Part shown: positions 9,500 through 17,426 of the stretch, one piece after another
Position numbering within the stretch: the stretch's first letter is position 1
How the letters are laid out: the number at the start of each line of letters is the position of its first letter
Assembly: GCF_042139015.1 (NCBI RefSeq)
Contig: NZ_JBHIKY010000001.1
Span: 124,001-188,000 of the forward strand
Direction: 5' to 3'
DNA from: JBHIKY01 sp042139015
GTDB taxonomy: Bacteria; Bacillota; Bacilli; Bacillales; Marinococcaceae
DNA: 64,000 nucleotides
Notes under the pieces: model-generated
The model's database searches: none
Told to the model about the DNA's origin: nothing
What the model saw: the letters and a program-made list of their open reading frames with translations, nothing else
Program-made: the position numbers and the translations under genes

Positions 9500-10744
9500 T
9501 TAATTTTTTCCTGTTTCCCTAGAGACAGAACGGGTAAGCTGAAATTTTTTCTCTGTAAAATATGCCGTATACGTTCCAAAGATAGCCAGAGGAGCCCAGA
9601 TCCATGCGTGCAGGCTGAACGAGGCTATCCCGCTGAAGTATGCGCCAATATTCGCTCCAAAAGAAATACAAGCCCCATACCCCATAAACGTACCACCTAG
9701 TAAAGCCACCACTCCGATACGAGGGGGGATTTTACCAAAGCGTACCAATCCTCCAAGAGTAAGGGTGATAGCTGTTCCAATCAATACACCAAAATTTAAT
9801 ACACTCAGTTCATTCATAAAGACGGATTGGGTGAGATCGCTGAGGGGCTCCTGTTCCCCCCAATAACCCCATTCACTCGCTTGAAAGCCCAGAGCATCAG
9901 CTAATTTAGAGCCCCATAATGTGAACGCAGCGGTTAGTTTCCACGGCTCACCCTGCACGACCAACACTGCCGCGTTCCCTGCTGCCAAAAGGACAGCACC
10001 AACCCAGAGCGGCCAGGATCCAAATATGACCTTTCTCCAGTCTGGAGCGGAAGGAAGCGGCGGAAGCGGAGGGGGCTGTTTTCTTTTTTTATACATATAG
10101 GAACCGATTCCGACTGCTGCAAATATTGCAATCTGTAGTCCCCAGGCTCCACTATAGCCAAGTGGCGTATCGAGTGCGAGGGAAACTTCAGGGATACTCG
10201 GGAGCTCCTCATTCCAGAAAGAAAAATGAACCGCCCCCACTGTCGCTCCTATTAAAAAACCTAAAATAGTAAATATCGAAGCTGTCCGGCTGCCTTCTGC
10301 CCGATACATCGCTGCAGGAGCCAGTCCGCTTCCTATTTCCATTCCGAATCCGAACATAAACGAGCCGATGATCAGCCCAACCGAAATTGGGGAAGTCGCA
10401 CCCATCGGCACATTACCGAACAAGCCAAGGTGTAATGCTAATATCAGTGCGAACAACGTCGTGGCTGTGGCGAGCATCAGCATATGAGCACGAAGCATTT
10501 CTGTATTTCCGGTTTCGACAATTTGCCGGTACACGGAAGCAAATCCAAATCTTGCATGAAATAATGAAAAGCCGATAATTATTCCAATTGCGAACAATAG
10601 TACAAACTGCCATCCAGAAAAATCATACGCCGCATAAGCAAGAGCGGCACCGATAACTATAACAATAATTGTTAATATATTCTGTGGATCTCTCAGGTCC
10701 GGTGCTTTTGCGGAAGAGGTGTCCTGTGTCTGCTTTGATGTCAT
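9500..10744 (-). CDS. YeeE/YedE-type sulfur-compound permease lacking canonical cysteines
   Basis: A 414-residue multi-spanning membrane protein with the two-fold YeeE/YedE architecture. Family landmarks are FHARFGFASVYRQ near residue 65, FMFGFGMEIGSGLAPAAMYRAEGS in the first half, and YGACISFGANIGAYFSGIASFSLHAW in the second. In thiosulfate-transporting YeeE (TsuA) three cysteines in RFCF-, GGCASG- and GCNIGA-like motifs relay the substrate. Here those positions read Gly, Leu and Ala, and the only nearby cysteine is displaced (GACIS). Substrate may therefore differ. It lies 65 bases after the flavin reductase gene on the same strand, consistent with a sulfur-metabolism operon. The ribosome binding site is weak. 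Confidence 0.82.
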   Translation of the reverse strand: MTSKQTQDTSSAKAPDLRDPQNILTIIVIVIGAALAYAAYDFSGWQFVLLFAIGIIIGFSLFHARFGFASVYRQIVETGNTEMLRAHMLMLATATTLFALILALHLGLFGNVPMGATSPISVGLIIGSFMFGFGMEIGSGLAPAAMYRAEGSRTASIFTILGFLIGATVGAVHFSFWNEELPSIPEVSLALDTPLGYSGAWGLQIAIFAAVGIGSYMYKKRKQPPPLPPLPSAPDWRKVIFGSWPLWVGAVLLAAGNAAVLVVQGEPWKLTAAFTLWGSKLADALGFQASEWGYWGEQEPLSDLTQSVFMNELSVLNFGVLIGTAITLTLGGLVRFGKIPPRIGVVALLGGTFMGYGACISFGANIGAYFSGIASFSLHAWIWAPLAIFGTYTAYFTEKKFQLTRSVSRETGKN

Positions 10745-10809
10745 AGGGGCTGCCTCATTTCAGAATTATTGATAATACGAAATTACCTCAACCACAGTAC
10801 CCTTAATAT

Positions 10810-11376
10810 TTATTTCATAATCTTATTTTCGGATTTATTGTTCAGCCTCTTGTAAATTTCGATCCATTTCATGTATTGCTGCAGCAATTGCTCCAACCTC
10901 TGCTGAAGCTGTGGATCAATGGTTCCTTTCCTCGGATTTATCCGTCCTGCATCAACAACAAGCTGATCCGATAATACCTCTGCATGAAGACTTCGTAAAA
11001 TAAGACGGAGAGTGTTCAAAGCATTAATGCCGCCCTTGCCTCCTCCTGCTGCTGCTAAAATAGCTGTTGCTTTCCCTTCAAATTGACCTGGCCCAAGAAA
11101 ATCCAGTGCATTTTTCAGCGCTCCGCTGATGCTGCTGTGATACTCCGGCGTGCAAATGATAATCCCATCTGCTTTCGCTGCATAGCTTCTCAGCAGCTGA
11201 ATGTCCGGATGCGTCTCTTCGGAAACAGTACCGGAAAAGATAGGAAGCGTATGCACAGATAAATCAAAATACATCGTTTCCTCCCTTGAATTCTGCAGCA
11301 CCTCGTCGACGATGGATGCAATAATTCCTGAATTAGAATGCTCTCTGGCACTTCCAGCTATTATTAAAGTTTTCAT
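10810..11376 (-). CDS. NADPH-dependent FMN reductase family protein
   Basis: A 188-residue flavodoxin-fold reductase predicted to use NAD(P)H to reduce flavin. The N-terminal LIIAGSAREHSNSG phosphate-binding loop, the CTPEYHSSISGALKNALDFLG motif typical of SsuE/azoreductase-like proteins, and the GGGKGGINALNTLR loop are all present. The frame extends upstream to 11490, but the AGGAGGACATATC immediately before the ATG at 11376 fixes the start. It probably shares a transcript with the downstream YeeE/YedE permease. If so it may serve desulfonation or another sulfur-oxidising step, but no monooxygenase gene is present in the window. Confidence 0.88.
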   Translation of the reverse strand: MKTLIIAGSAREHSNSGIIASIVDEVLQNSREETMYFDLSVHTLPIFSGTVSEETHPDIQLLRSYAAKADGIIICTPEYHSSISGALKNALDFLGPGQFEGKATAILAAAGGGKGGINALNTLRLILRSLHAEVLSDQLVVDAGRINPRKGTIDPQLQQRLEQLLQQYMKWIEIYKRLNNKSENKIMK

Positions 11377-11470
11377 GATATGTCCTCCTTGTCTCTCAAT
11401 ATATTGTTTCCTATAAGTTTGACACGATGAATGAATCTTTAAATCGACCAGGTGAATGAATTTATCGTAC

Positions 11471-11498
11471 AAAAAAAGCCTTAGCTTCACTAAGACCT
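11471..11498 (-). terminator. Terminator ending the glycocin-like operon
   Basis: GCCTTAG and CTAAGAC form the stem around CTTCA. On the minus strand the hairpin is followed by TTTTTTTGTACG. It lies about 20 bases after the exporter stop codon. Confidence 0.82.
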
Positions 11499-11516
11499 TT
11501 TTCTCCGACCTGTTGT

Positions 11517-13595
11517 CTATTCCATGGTAACCTCGCTCACTAATTGTTTATCCTTCATTTTATAAATGTGATCCACCTGGCTGAGCAGTGATCGTTGATG
11601 AGAAATAATAATTTGAGTGGGATAATACCGGTTAAGATTTTCTATTACAGCCGCTTCCATAGAAGGATTCAATGCACTGGTGGCTTCGTCCAAAATAAGG
11701 ACGATTGGGCGGCGAAACAGTACACGGGCTAAAATTAACCGCTGACGCTGGCCTCCAGAGAAATTTGTCCCTCCTTCTGAGACGACCGTTTCATACTTCA
11801 TCGGCAGCTTTTCAATTTCCTCATGTATGCAGGCGTGCTTGGCAGCTTCTATCACATTCTCCATCGAATATTGCTCCACTCCGACCGTAATATTCTCTAA
11901 AATACTGCGGTTAAAAAGCTTTGTTTCCTGCAGTACTGCCCCTATCCCCCGGGAGAGCAGACCCTCTTCAGATAACGCCTGCAGCTCTTCATGGTAGAAA
12001 ACGGTGCCGGATGTTGGCTGGTACAAGCCGGCAGCCAGCTTCGCAATTGTACTTTTCCCTGAGCCTGAATCACCGATAATACCGACCTTTTCACCTTTTC
12101 TTATAGAAAAATGCATTTCGCTCAGCACGTCCTCTTCAAATTTTCCATAAGAAAAGCTGACGTGAGACAAGGATATCATCTCCTCCGAGAAGGAAATTTC
12201 TGCAGAATCCTCTTCCGGGGCCTGCAGTAATACATCGTAAAGGCGCTGCAAAATGGAGCTTAAGAAAATAATCTGCATGTAGCCGCTCCCGATTGAAACA
12301 ATGGGCATTAAGAACATACTTGCCATCGAAGAAATCGAAAGAACCGTCCCAAGGGTGAGGGATCCGTTTATTACCTGGTAACCTCCGAGCCATAGAAGAA
12401 AGAGCGGCATCACGAATTGTATCGTGGAGGAAAAAGTGTTGAGCCATGTCGTCCATCTGGCCGTCTTTTCGAACACATTCACCTGCTCCTGAAAGCTGTC
12501 CGCCCATTCCTCGTACATATGATTCTTTAAGCCAAGCACCTTCATATCTCCTACAGCATCAAGCTGTTCTGCTAAAACACTCTGTGTTTTTGTCTGCGTT
12601 AATACCTGTTTATTCGTATAATTTCTCGTAATTTTTGTACTTAATAAAAGAACGATAAAAATGATAAGGCTGCACGCGATAACAATGGTACCCAAAAGAA
12701 GTGACTGAGCAAGCATACCGATCATCAACGCAGCAATAAGAAAGCCATCCACAATCGTCCCGACCACCCGTGTCGAAAGAATATCCCGAATATGTACATT
12801 GGCATTGGCCCGGTACAGCAGATCTCCTTTTGAGCGATTCTCAAAAAATGAATAAGGAAGCTTTAATAGGTGTGAGATAAAATGTGTCATGATTGCTTGA
12901 TCCAGCAGCTTTTGAAAACGGGCGACAATATAGCCTCTTCCCACGGACAGGATAAATCTCGCAACAGTTAATGCAAGAATGAAGACACCAAAAACAGGAA
13001 GCAGCTCACCGGAACCAGGGACGAGTATCGTGTCAGTAGCCCACCTTGTTAATAAAGGAACCATTAATGTAATGATGATAAAAAGAAGCGTCACAGCAAG
13101 CAGCCAGAATAAATGTTTTTTTAACTGGAAGGCAAAGGAAAGCAAAAATGTTAAATAGGAGGGCTTTTTTCTTGAGTGGAGCTTCTCTCCGCCTTCAAAT
13201 GTCATAATATAACCCGTCGCTTTTTCATCCAGCTCCGTCTGGGACAGTTTTCTCCGGCCTGCTGCTGGATCAACTACAAAAGCATGCTTTTTTGTAAGCC
13301 TCTCGAGTACGACAAAATGATTGCCTTCCCAATGAAGAATACACGGAAAAATGGCTTCTTCTTTCAAATCAAACAGAGAATAACCTTCCAGCGAATAAGA
13401 TGTGGGCAGGAGATGATACTCCTCCGCTATATGCTTTAACTGATAGAATGATAAGCCGTCCTTAGGAGAATAATAGAGCTCCCGAAGTTCATGAAGCGAG
13501 GTATGATGCTGATAATAGCCTAAGATCATGGCGAAACAAGCGAGGCCGCACTCGCTTGTTTCCATCTGAGCAATAAAGGGGACCCGTGCTGCCAT
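11517..13595 (-). CDS. C39-peptidase ABC exporter (PCAT) for the RiPP precursor
   Basis: Membrane exporter that cleaves the leader after a double glycine and pumps out the mature peptide. The N-terminal C39 domain has the oxyanion Gln and catalytic Cys in QMETSECGLACF (Gln10, Cys16), His93 in WEGNHFVVLE and Asp109 in VVDPAAG. About six membrane helices (roughly residues 150-430) follow. The ATPase has Walker A GDSGSGKST, signature SGGQRQRL, Walker B VLILDEATSAL and a switch histidine in IIISHQRSL. I chose the ATG at 13595 because AGAGGTGG lies 7 bases before it; an ATG at 13616 lacks a site. It starts 34 bases after the glycosyltransferase gene, and a terminator follows it. The complete C39 triad next to a GG-leader peptide makes this the processing transporter. 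Confidence 0.92.
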   Translation of the reverse strand: MAARVPFIAQMETSECGLACFAMILGYYQHHTSLHELRELYYSPKDGLSFYQLKHIAEEYHLLPTSYSLEGYSLFDLKEEAIFPCILHWEGNHFVVLERLTKKHAFVVDPAAGRRKLSQTELDEKATGYIMTFEGGEKLHSRKKPSYLTFLLSFAFQLKKHLFWLLAVTLLFIIITLMVPLLTRWATDTILVPGSGELLPVFGVFILALTVARFILSVGRGYIVARFQKLLDQAIMTHFISHLLKLPYSFFENRSKGDLLYRANANVHIRDILSTRVVGTIVDGFLIAALMIGMLAQSLLLGTIVIACSLIIFIVLLLSTKITRNYTNKQVLTQTKTQSVLAEQLDAVGDMKVLGLKNHMYEEWADSFQEQVNVFEKTARWTTWLNTFSSTIQFVMPLFLLWLGGYQVINGSLTLGTVLSISSMASMFLMPIVSIGSGYMQIIFLSSILQRLYDVLLQAPEEDSAEISFSEEMISLSHVSFSYGKFEEDVLSEMHFSIRKGEKVGIIGDSGSGKSTIAKLAAGLYQPTSGTVFYHEELQALSEEGLLSRGIGAVLQETKLFNRSILENITVGVEQYSMENVIEAAKHACIHEEIEKLPMKYETVVSEGGTNFSGGQRQRLILARVLFRRPIVLILDEATSALNPSMEAAVIENLNRYYPTQIIISHQRSLLSQVDHIYKMKDKQLVSEVTME

Positions 13596-13629
13596 AGACA
13601 TACCACCTCTTGACATGTTTAAGGGATAA

Positions 13630-15006
13630 TTAAAGCTCTCTCAACCTGGAAAATGCCTGCTGATACATCTCCTGAACCGGCTTCATGACATTTTGACTGT
13701 CCAGAAAGTCAAAATACTCCTTTGCCCGTTCGTACATACCGGTTTCAAACAACAATGCACCTATCAGGCAGTCAATATGCAGGCCTTCCGGGTGGAGGGC
13801 TCCATATTCATTTCCGGACTGTCCATCCCGGAATTGGACAACCTCCTGCAGCATTCTTTTTTGCTCCTCCCACAGCTCAAACAATCTGGCAAGCTTTGAA
13901 AAAAAGAGCGCATCGCTGTCTTCAGGGTGGTACTTTTCCAATTGTTCAGCAGTTCTGTAAACCTCTTTAAAGTTCTTCTGCTTAAATCGATACTGCAAAA
14001 GCAGCCTCGTGAGAGGGATCGTATAATTCTTGCTGCTTTGGTAGTTTTCAACCCTGCAAAAAGCAAATCCTTTCTGAAAAAGCATTTCCATCTCATCCGC
14101 AGAAAACCTTTCCATGCCGTCTCTAACTAAAAAATAAATCCAGCGCGGATTTTCCGGTTCTTTTTTTCTTACTTTTTGCAGCAGGGAAATATTCCGCTCA
14201 ATTTTCTTTTTAGACTGAAGGATATCCTCCTGGTAGCCATCATGCTCCACCTTCAGCTCTATATTGATATTCTCCTGGGATTCTAAGGTTGGGTCTTCAT
14301 TTTTCCGCGGCTCTTCATGTACATCCCCGAAAAAACGAATCCCGCTTGCGCGATGAAAAATTCGCTTCACCCCAACCACACTGGATTTATCTTTTTCCAC
14401 GATCAGTGGAGAAATAGTAAGTGAATGCTTTAAAGGAAACCTGGAGAACATTTGAATCAGCGGCTTTACTTTCCCATTGCTCTCCCTGCTGATCCATTCA
14501 TCCGCATCAATAAAAAATATCCAATCCCCCGCTGATTTATCGATGCCGACATTTCTCACAGCGGAAAAATCGTCCTTCCATTCTTCATGGTGGACATGAA
14601 TGAGAGGAGATTGAATGGACTCAATGATCGATAAGGTAGCATCGGACGAGCCAGTATCGATAATGACGATGTCATCGACTTCGTTTAGAAGGCTTTGAAG
14701 ACATCTGTGAATGGAACGTTCCTCATTACGTGTGAGCACTACCGCTGTCACTGTTTCACTGCCTGGATCCAGATGGCCGGAAAGTTCTGCTCGTGCTTCT
14801 TCCTTATCAGCAAACAATGGAAAAGAACTATATTCTGCCCCGATCACCTCATTCCAAAAGTCTGGAATAACAATGATGTTATTAAGCAATTCGAGCCGAT
14901 GATCTATCAAAGACAGTTCTTCAAATTCACCAAATTGAGCCAGCAGCCCATCTTTTAATTTATGTAAGCTGGTTTGGTTGAACCATAGTGCTTCCTGGTC
15001 TATCAC
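13630..15006 (-). CDS. SunS-like peptide glycosyltransferase (GT2 with TPR-like C-terminus)
   Basis: A 458-residue GT2-fold enzyme predicted to attach a sugar to Cys, Ser or Thr of the neighbouring precursor. Motifs are TAVVLTRNEERSIHRCLQSL (about residue 90), DDIVIIDTGSSDAT, a DDFSAVRNVGID acceptor-site segment and the metal-binding FIDADEW. The last about 200 residues are helical and resemble TPR units (KNFKEVYRTAEQLEKYHPED; GMYERAKEYFDFLD), as in glycocin S-glycosyltransferases such as SunS/GccA. The N-terminal 80-residue extension also fits that group. The start is set to GTG at 15006, 6 bases after GGGGAGGG; an ATG at 15012 abuts the site. Similar GT2-TPR proteins act in other pathways, so the role rests on the gene context. 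Confidence 0.83.
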   Translation of the reverse strand: MIDQEALWFNQTSLHKLKDGLLAQFGEFEELSLIDHRLELLNNIIVIPDFWNEVIGAEYSSFPLFADKEEARAELSGHLDPGSETVTAVVLTRNEERSIHRCLQSLLNEVDDIVIIDTGSSDATLSIIESIQSPLIHVHHEEWKDDFSAVRNVGIDKSAGDWIFFIDADEWISRESNGKVKPLIQMFSRFPLKHSLTISPLIVEKDKSSVVGVKRIFHRASGIRFFGDVHEEPRKNEDPTLESQENINIELKVEHDGYQEDILQSKKKIERNISLLQKVRKKEPENPRWIYFLVRDGMERFSADEMEMLFQKGFAFCRVENYQSSKNYTIPLTRLLLQYRFKQKNFKEVYRTAEQLEKYHPEDSDALFFSKLARLFELWEEQKRMLQEVVQFRDGQSGNEYGALHPEGLHIDCLIGALLFETGMYERAKEYFDFLDSQNVMKPVQEMYQQAFSRLREL

Positions 15007-15034
15007 GATCATCCCTCCCCATCTAGAAAGCAAA

Positions 15035-15056
15035 GGCTGCACACGCGTGTGCAGCC
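15035..15056 (-). terminator. Palindromic attenuator between precursor and glycosyltransferase genes
   Basis: A perfect 22-bp palindrome (GGCTGCACACG and its reverse complement) lies 20 bases after the precursor stop. On the minus strand it is followed by the weak U-rich TTTGCTTTCT. Such hairpins after RiPP precursor genes commonly let only part of transcription continue into the modification genes. Its regulatory role is inferred. Confidence 0.72.
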
Positions 15057-15075
15057 CTGCCTTATAAGTTACATG

Positions 15076-15300
15076 TTAACCCTGGATGGATGCGCAGCTG
15101 TGGCCGGAACTTCCCGATCCTCCGCTTCCGCCGGAAGATCCAGACGGCTGATCAGAGGTGCAGAGCGACCCCATATGGCAGCTGAACATTGCATTCATCG
15201 TTTCAGAGTACACGTCATACCAGCTGCAGGAACCGCCGTTCACCTGCTGCAGCTCTAAATCTTCCTTTACTTCCCTCAGTAACTCTTTCGATTTACTCAC
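15076..15300 (-). CDS. Glycocin-like RiPP precursor peptide (74 aa)
   Basis: A GTG at 15300 lies 8-9 bases after a perfect AGGAGGG. The frame is also open to an ATG at 15348, but that one has no ribosome binding site and would give an abnormal leader. The leader is 23 residues (MSKSKELLREVKEDL, then ELQQVNGG), a standard double-glycine leader. The predicted core is 51 residues, with cysteines at core positions 2, 18, 24 and 46. It carries a helical Tyr/Met/Phe-rich front half and a Ser/Gly-rich tail (SGSSGGSGGSGSSGHSC). A Ser-rich tail ending near a Cys recalls glycocin F, whose last Cys is S-glycosylated. The four-cysteine spacing (15, 5 and 21 residues between) does not match the paired CX6C helices of sublancin or glycocin F. 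Neutral to acidic overall. Antimicrobial activity is inferred from the cluster. Confidence 0.85.
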   Translation of the reverse strand: MSKSKELLREVKEDLELQQVNGGSCSWYDVYSETMNAMFSCHMGSLCTSDQPSGSSGGSGGSGSSGHSCASIQG

Positions 15301-15449
15301 GTAAAAATCCCTCCTAAAATAATCGTTACTAGTGGTAAGGGGTTTCATTACATAATATTCCTGATTTATACATCTTTAAACTTATTTCTCCATTACAATA
15401 ACGTTGCTTATCTATTACATTCGTTTTGTTGCTCCTGCATTTCAGATGA

Positions 15450-16655
15450 TTACTTCGATTTATTTTCACCCTGTTTTTTTACTAAAGTAAAATAGGCTAA
15501 TAGCGCAATCAGGCTCATCCCAAAAATAGTCAGGCCCATCGGTACCGCTGTATCTTCTCCGGCAATTCCAACCAATGGGGCAGTCACTGCACCAAAAATA
15601 AAAGGCAGCACCCCGAGCAGCGCGGAAGCACTTCCGGCAATGTGGCCCTTTGTCTCCATCGCCATTGAAAAAGAAGCGGTTGCAACAGCACCAATGGAAG
15701 CAACAAAAAAGAAAATCGGCACGACTAAGCCCCACAATGGTCCCTCTATTATTGTTACGATGAAAAGAATAAGTCCGGTCAGAAACGCAAGAACCAAGCC
15801 CGCTTCTAAAAAACGTTTCTCCGGAACCACGTGGGCAAAGCGGCCAACTGTCGAAGTACCGATAATAAGGCCGATACCGTTCATACCAAAAAGGATACTA
15901 AAAACCTGCGGAGATACTCCGTAAATATTTTGATAAATAAACGGAGTACCCGCTACATACGCAAATATTCCGCCGATCATAAAACCCTGCGCGAGAGCGT
16001 AGCCGGTAAATTCCTTATCCTTCAGCAGAGAATCAAAATTTCGAAAGGTCGTTTTCAAATTACTTGGGACGCGTTCCTCCGGCGGCAGCGTCTCTGTTAG
16101 CCGGTACACAATGGTAAGCAGCAGCAGCCCGCCTAGCAGGGTAAGGATAAGGAAAATGCCGGTCCAGTTAGAAAATAATAGAACTCCACTGCCAACAGAT
16201 GGAGCAAGCAGCGGCACAAGATTATGAACAAGCATCAATAGCGCAAACAGCTTCGTCAGCTCCGGCCCTCTGCTTACATCCCTAACGACTGCCCGTGATA
16301 TAACCAGTCCCGCAGAAGCAGCGAATCCCTGCACAAAGCGGCCGGCAATCAAAACGAAAATATTCGGCGCAAAGATACAAACCACTGAGGCAGCAATATA
16401 TGTAACCAAGGAAGTAATTAACGGCTTACGTCTTCCCTGCACATCACTGAGGGCACCTGTAACCAGCTGTCCAAGCGCAAGCCCCAATAAACAAGAAGTC
16501 AGGCTGAGCTGAACAAAAGAAGCGTTTGTCTCAAAAGCATCAGCGATTTCCGGCAGAGCCGGCAGGTACATATCAATTGTCAACGGAATGAGAGCGGCGA
16601 GCGAACCAAGCAGAATTATAAACCGCACCCGTTTGAAACCAGTCAAGTTTTCCAT
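15450..16655 (-). CDS. Bcr/CflA-type MFS drug exporter
   Basis: A 401-residue major facilitator with about 12 hydrophobic helices. The first helix reads IPLTIDMYLPALPEIADAF, diagnostic of the Bcr/CflA drug:proton antiporter group; loop 2-3 has GALSDVQGRRKPLI, and helix 4 has AGRFVQGFAASAGLVISRAVVRD. A TTG at 16664 gives three more residues, but the ATG at 16655 has AGGAAAGG at the right distance. The gene points toward the glycocin-like precursor, 150 bases upstream of it. Co-transcription or a self-protection role is possible but not shown by the sequence. Confidence 0.85.
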   Translation of the reverse strand: MENLTGFKRVRFIILLGSLAALIPLTIDMYLPALPEIADAFETNASFVQLSLTSCLLGLALGQLVTGALSDVQGRRKPLITSLVTYIAASVVCIFAPNIFVLIAGRFVQGFAASAGLVISRAVVRDVSRGPELTKLFALLMLVHNLVPLLAPSVGSGVLLFSNWTGIFLILTLLGGLLLLTIVYRLTETLPPEERVPSNLKTTFRNFDSLLKDKEFTGYALAQGFMIGGIFAYVAGTPFIYQNIYGVSPQVFSILFGMNGIGLIIGTSTVGRFAHVVPEKRFLEAGLVLAFLTGLILFIVTIIEGPLWGLVVPIFFFVASIGAVATASFSMAMETKGHIAGSASALLGVLPFIFGAVTAPLVGIAGEDTAVPMGLTIFGMSLIALLAYFTLVKKQGENKSK

Positions 16656-17165
16656 ATTATGCAACCTTTCCTAATGCTCCTGATAATGCTAGATTAGTAT
16701 TCATTTAAGTTATCACTCCGGTTTCCCTCCTTCAACTAATATGTTTTATGAAAAAAAAGAGAGCTGGGATAAAACCAGCAAATGATGAATATCCTTCCTA
16801 TTGTGAGGGATTTCTGCGTAAAATGGTGGATTGAACAGAAATACATACGCTTGCAATCATGCAGCACCCTGCAACCGCAGACGTCTCATGATATCTGACA
16901 ATCCATGCGTTCAAAGGTTGGGAGAACCAGTAAAAGTACACCACCAGAACACAAGATATATCTAGGTATTTTAATAAAACCTGGATTGCCGCCATTTCAA
17001 ATGACGAAAGCATTAGCATTCCTATGCTTTTACCTAAAAGCACAAAAAGAGACTGCCTCAAAGTGAATTTCACTTTGAGACAGCCCCTTCGACTGGGGAC
17101 GGGAAGCATTGGTGTTGAAAAGGTTGGAGGTCCTTAGCAGCTGGGAGAAGAACCCGCTCTTCTTT
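16656..17165. other. Intergenic region without a credible gene (510 bp)
   Basis: A 103-codon minus-strand frame here lacks a ribosome binding site and any family motif. An end-like motif, GAGAGCTGGGATAAAACCAGC, occurs at about 16760-16780 and resembles termini seen in Bacillus insertion elements; no transposase remains. A terminator hairpin at 17053-17084 closes the region. Confidence 0.45.
17049..17087 (-). terminator. Hairpin terminator with CTGTCTCAAAG arms
   Basis: CTGCCTCAAAGTGAA and TTCACTTTGAGACAG pair with one mismatch. On the minus strand the hairpin is followed by TCTCTTTTTGTG. The GGGGCTGTCTCAAAG arm resembles the ends of the dispersed elements at 30.8, 32.7 and 55.4 kb. Confidence 0.68.
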
Positions 17166-17330
17166 TTAATTCTGCTGTCTCGCTTTCTTACCGTCTTCAT
17201 AGCCTTGACGGTAGACAGCCTTGAGCATATTCTCAAGTTGTTTTCTGAGTACTGGATCGTCAAATGTTTCTAAAAATTTATTCATGTCGTCGGGTTTCAT
17301 GTGACCTCTTTTATTATAGTAATCTTCCAT
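17166..17330 (-). CDS. Small hypothetical hydrophilic protein (54 aa)
   Basis: The frame reads MEDYYNKRGHMKPDDMNKFL, then an acidic/basic amphipathic helix and the ending YEDGKKARQQN. The composition is protein-like, with a helical GYEDGKK tail. The ATG at 17330 has only GGGAAG next to it; a second ATG at 17300 follows AGAGGTCAC. It is followed about 80 bases later by a terminator on its strand. No family recognised; whether it is expressed is uncertain. Confidence 0.45.
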   Translation of the reverse strand: MEDYYNKRGHMKPDDMNKFLETFDDPVLRKQLENMLKAVYRQGYEDGKKARQQN

Positions 17331-17426
17331 CTTCCCGGCCCCATTGCCTTATAAATACCTTCTTTCTAGTAAAACGAAACTATTTATCTGAGACGTTTGC
17401 AATATATGCCTGAGTGAATATTCTAT

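Noticed and set aside
13630..15006. Reading the GT2 gene as a cell-wall polysaccharide enzyme
   Set aside because: It is soluble, has a TPR-like tail and lies between a double-glycine precursor and its C39 exporter, which favours peptide glycosylation; alternative kept as a caveat.
15301..15348. Longer N-terminus for the RiPP precursor starting at the ATG at 15348
   Set aside because: No ribosome binding site before that ATG, whereas AGGAGGG sits perfectly before the GTG at 15300; the longer leader would be abnormal.
16798..17109. 103-codon minus-strand frame between the MFS gene and the small protein gene
   Set aside because: No ribosome binding site or motif, and it runs through a terminator hairpin.
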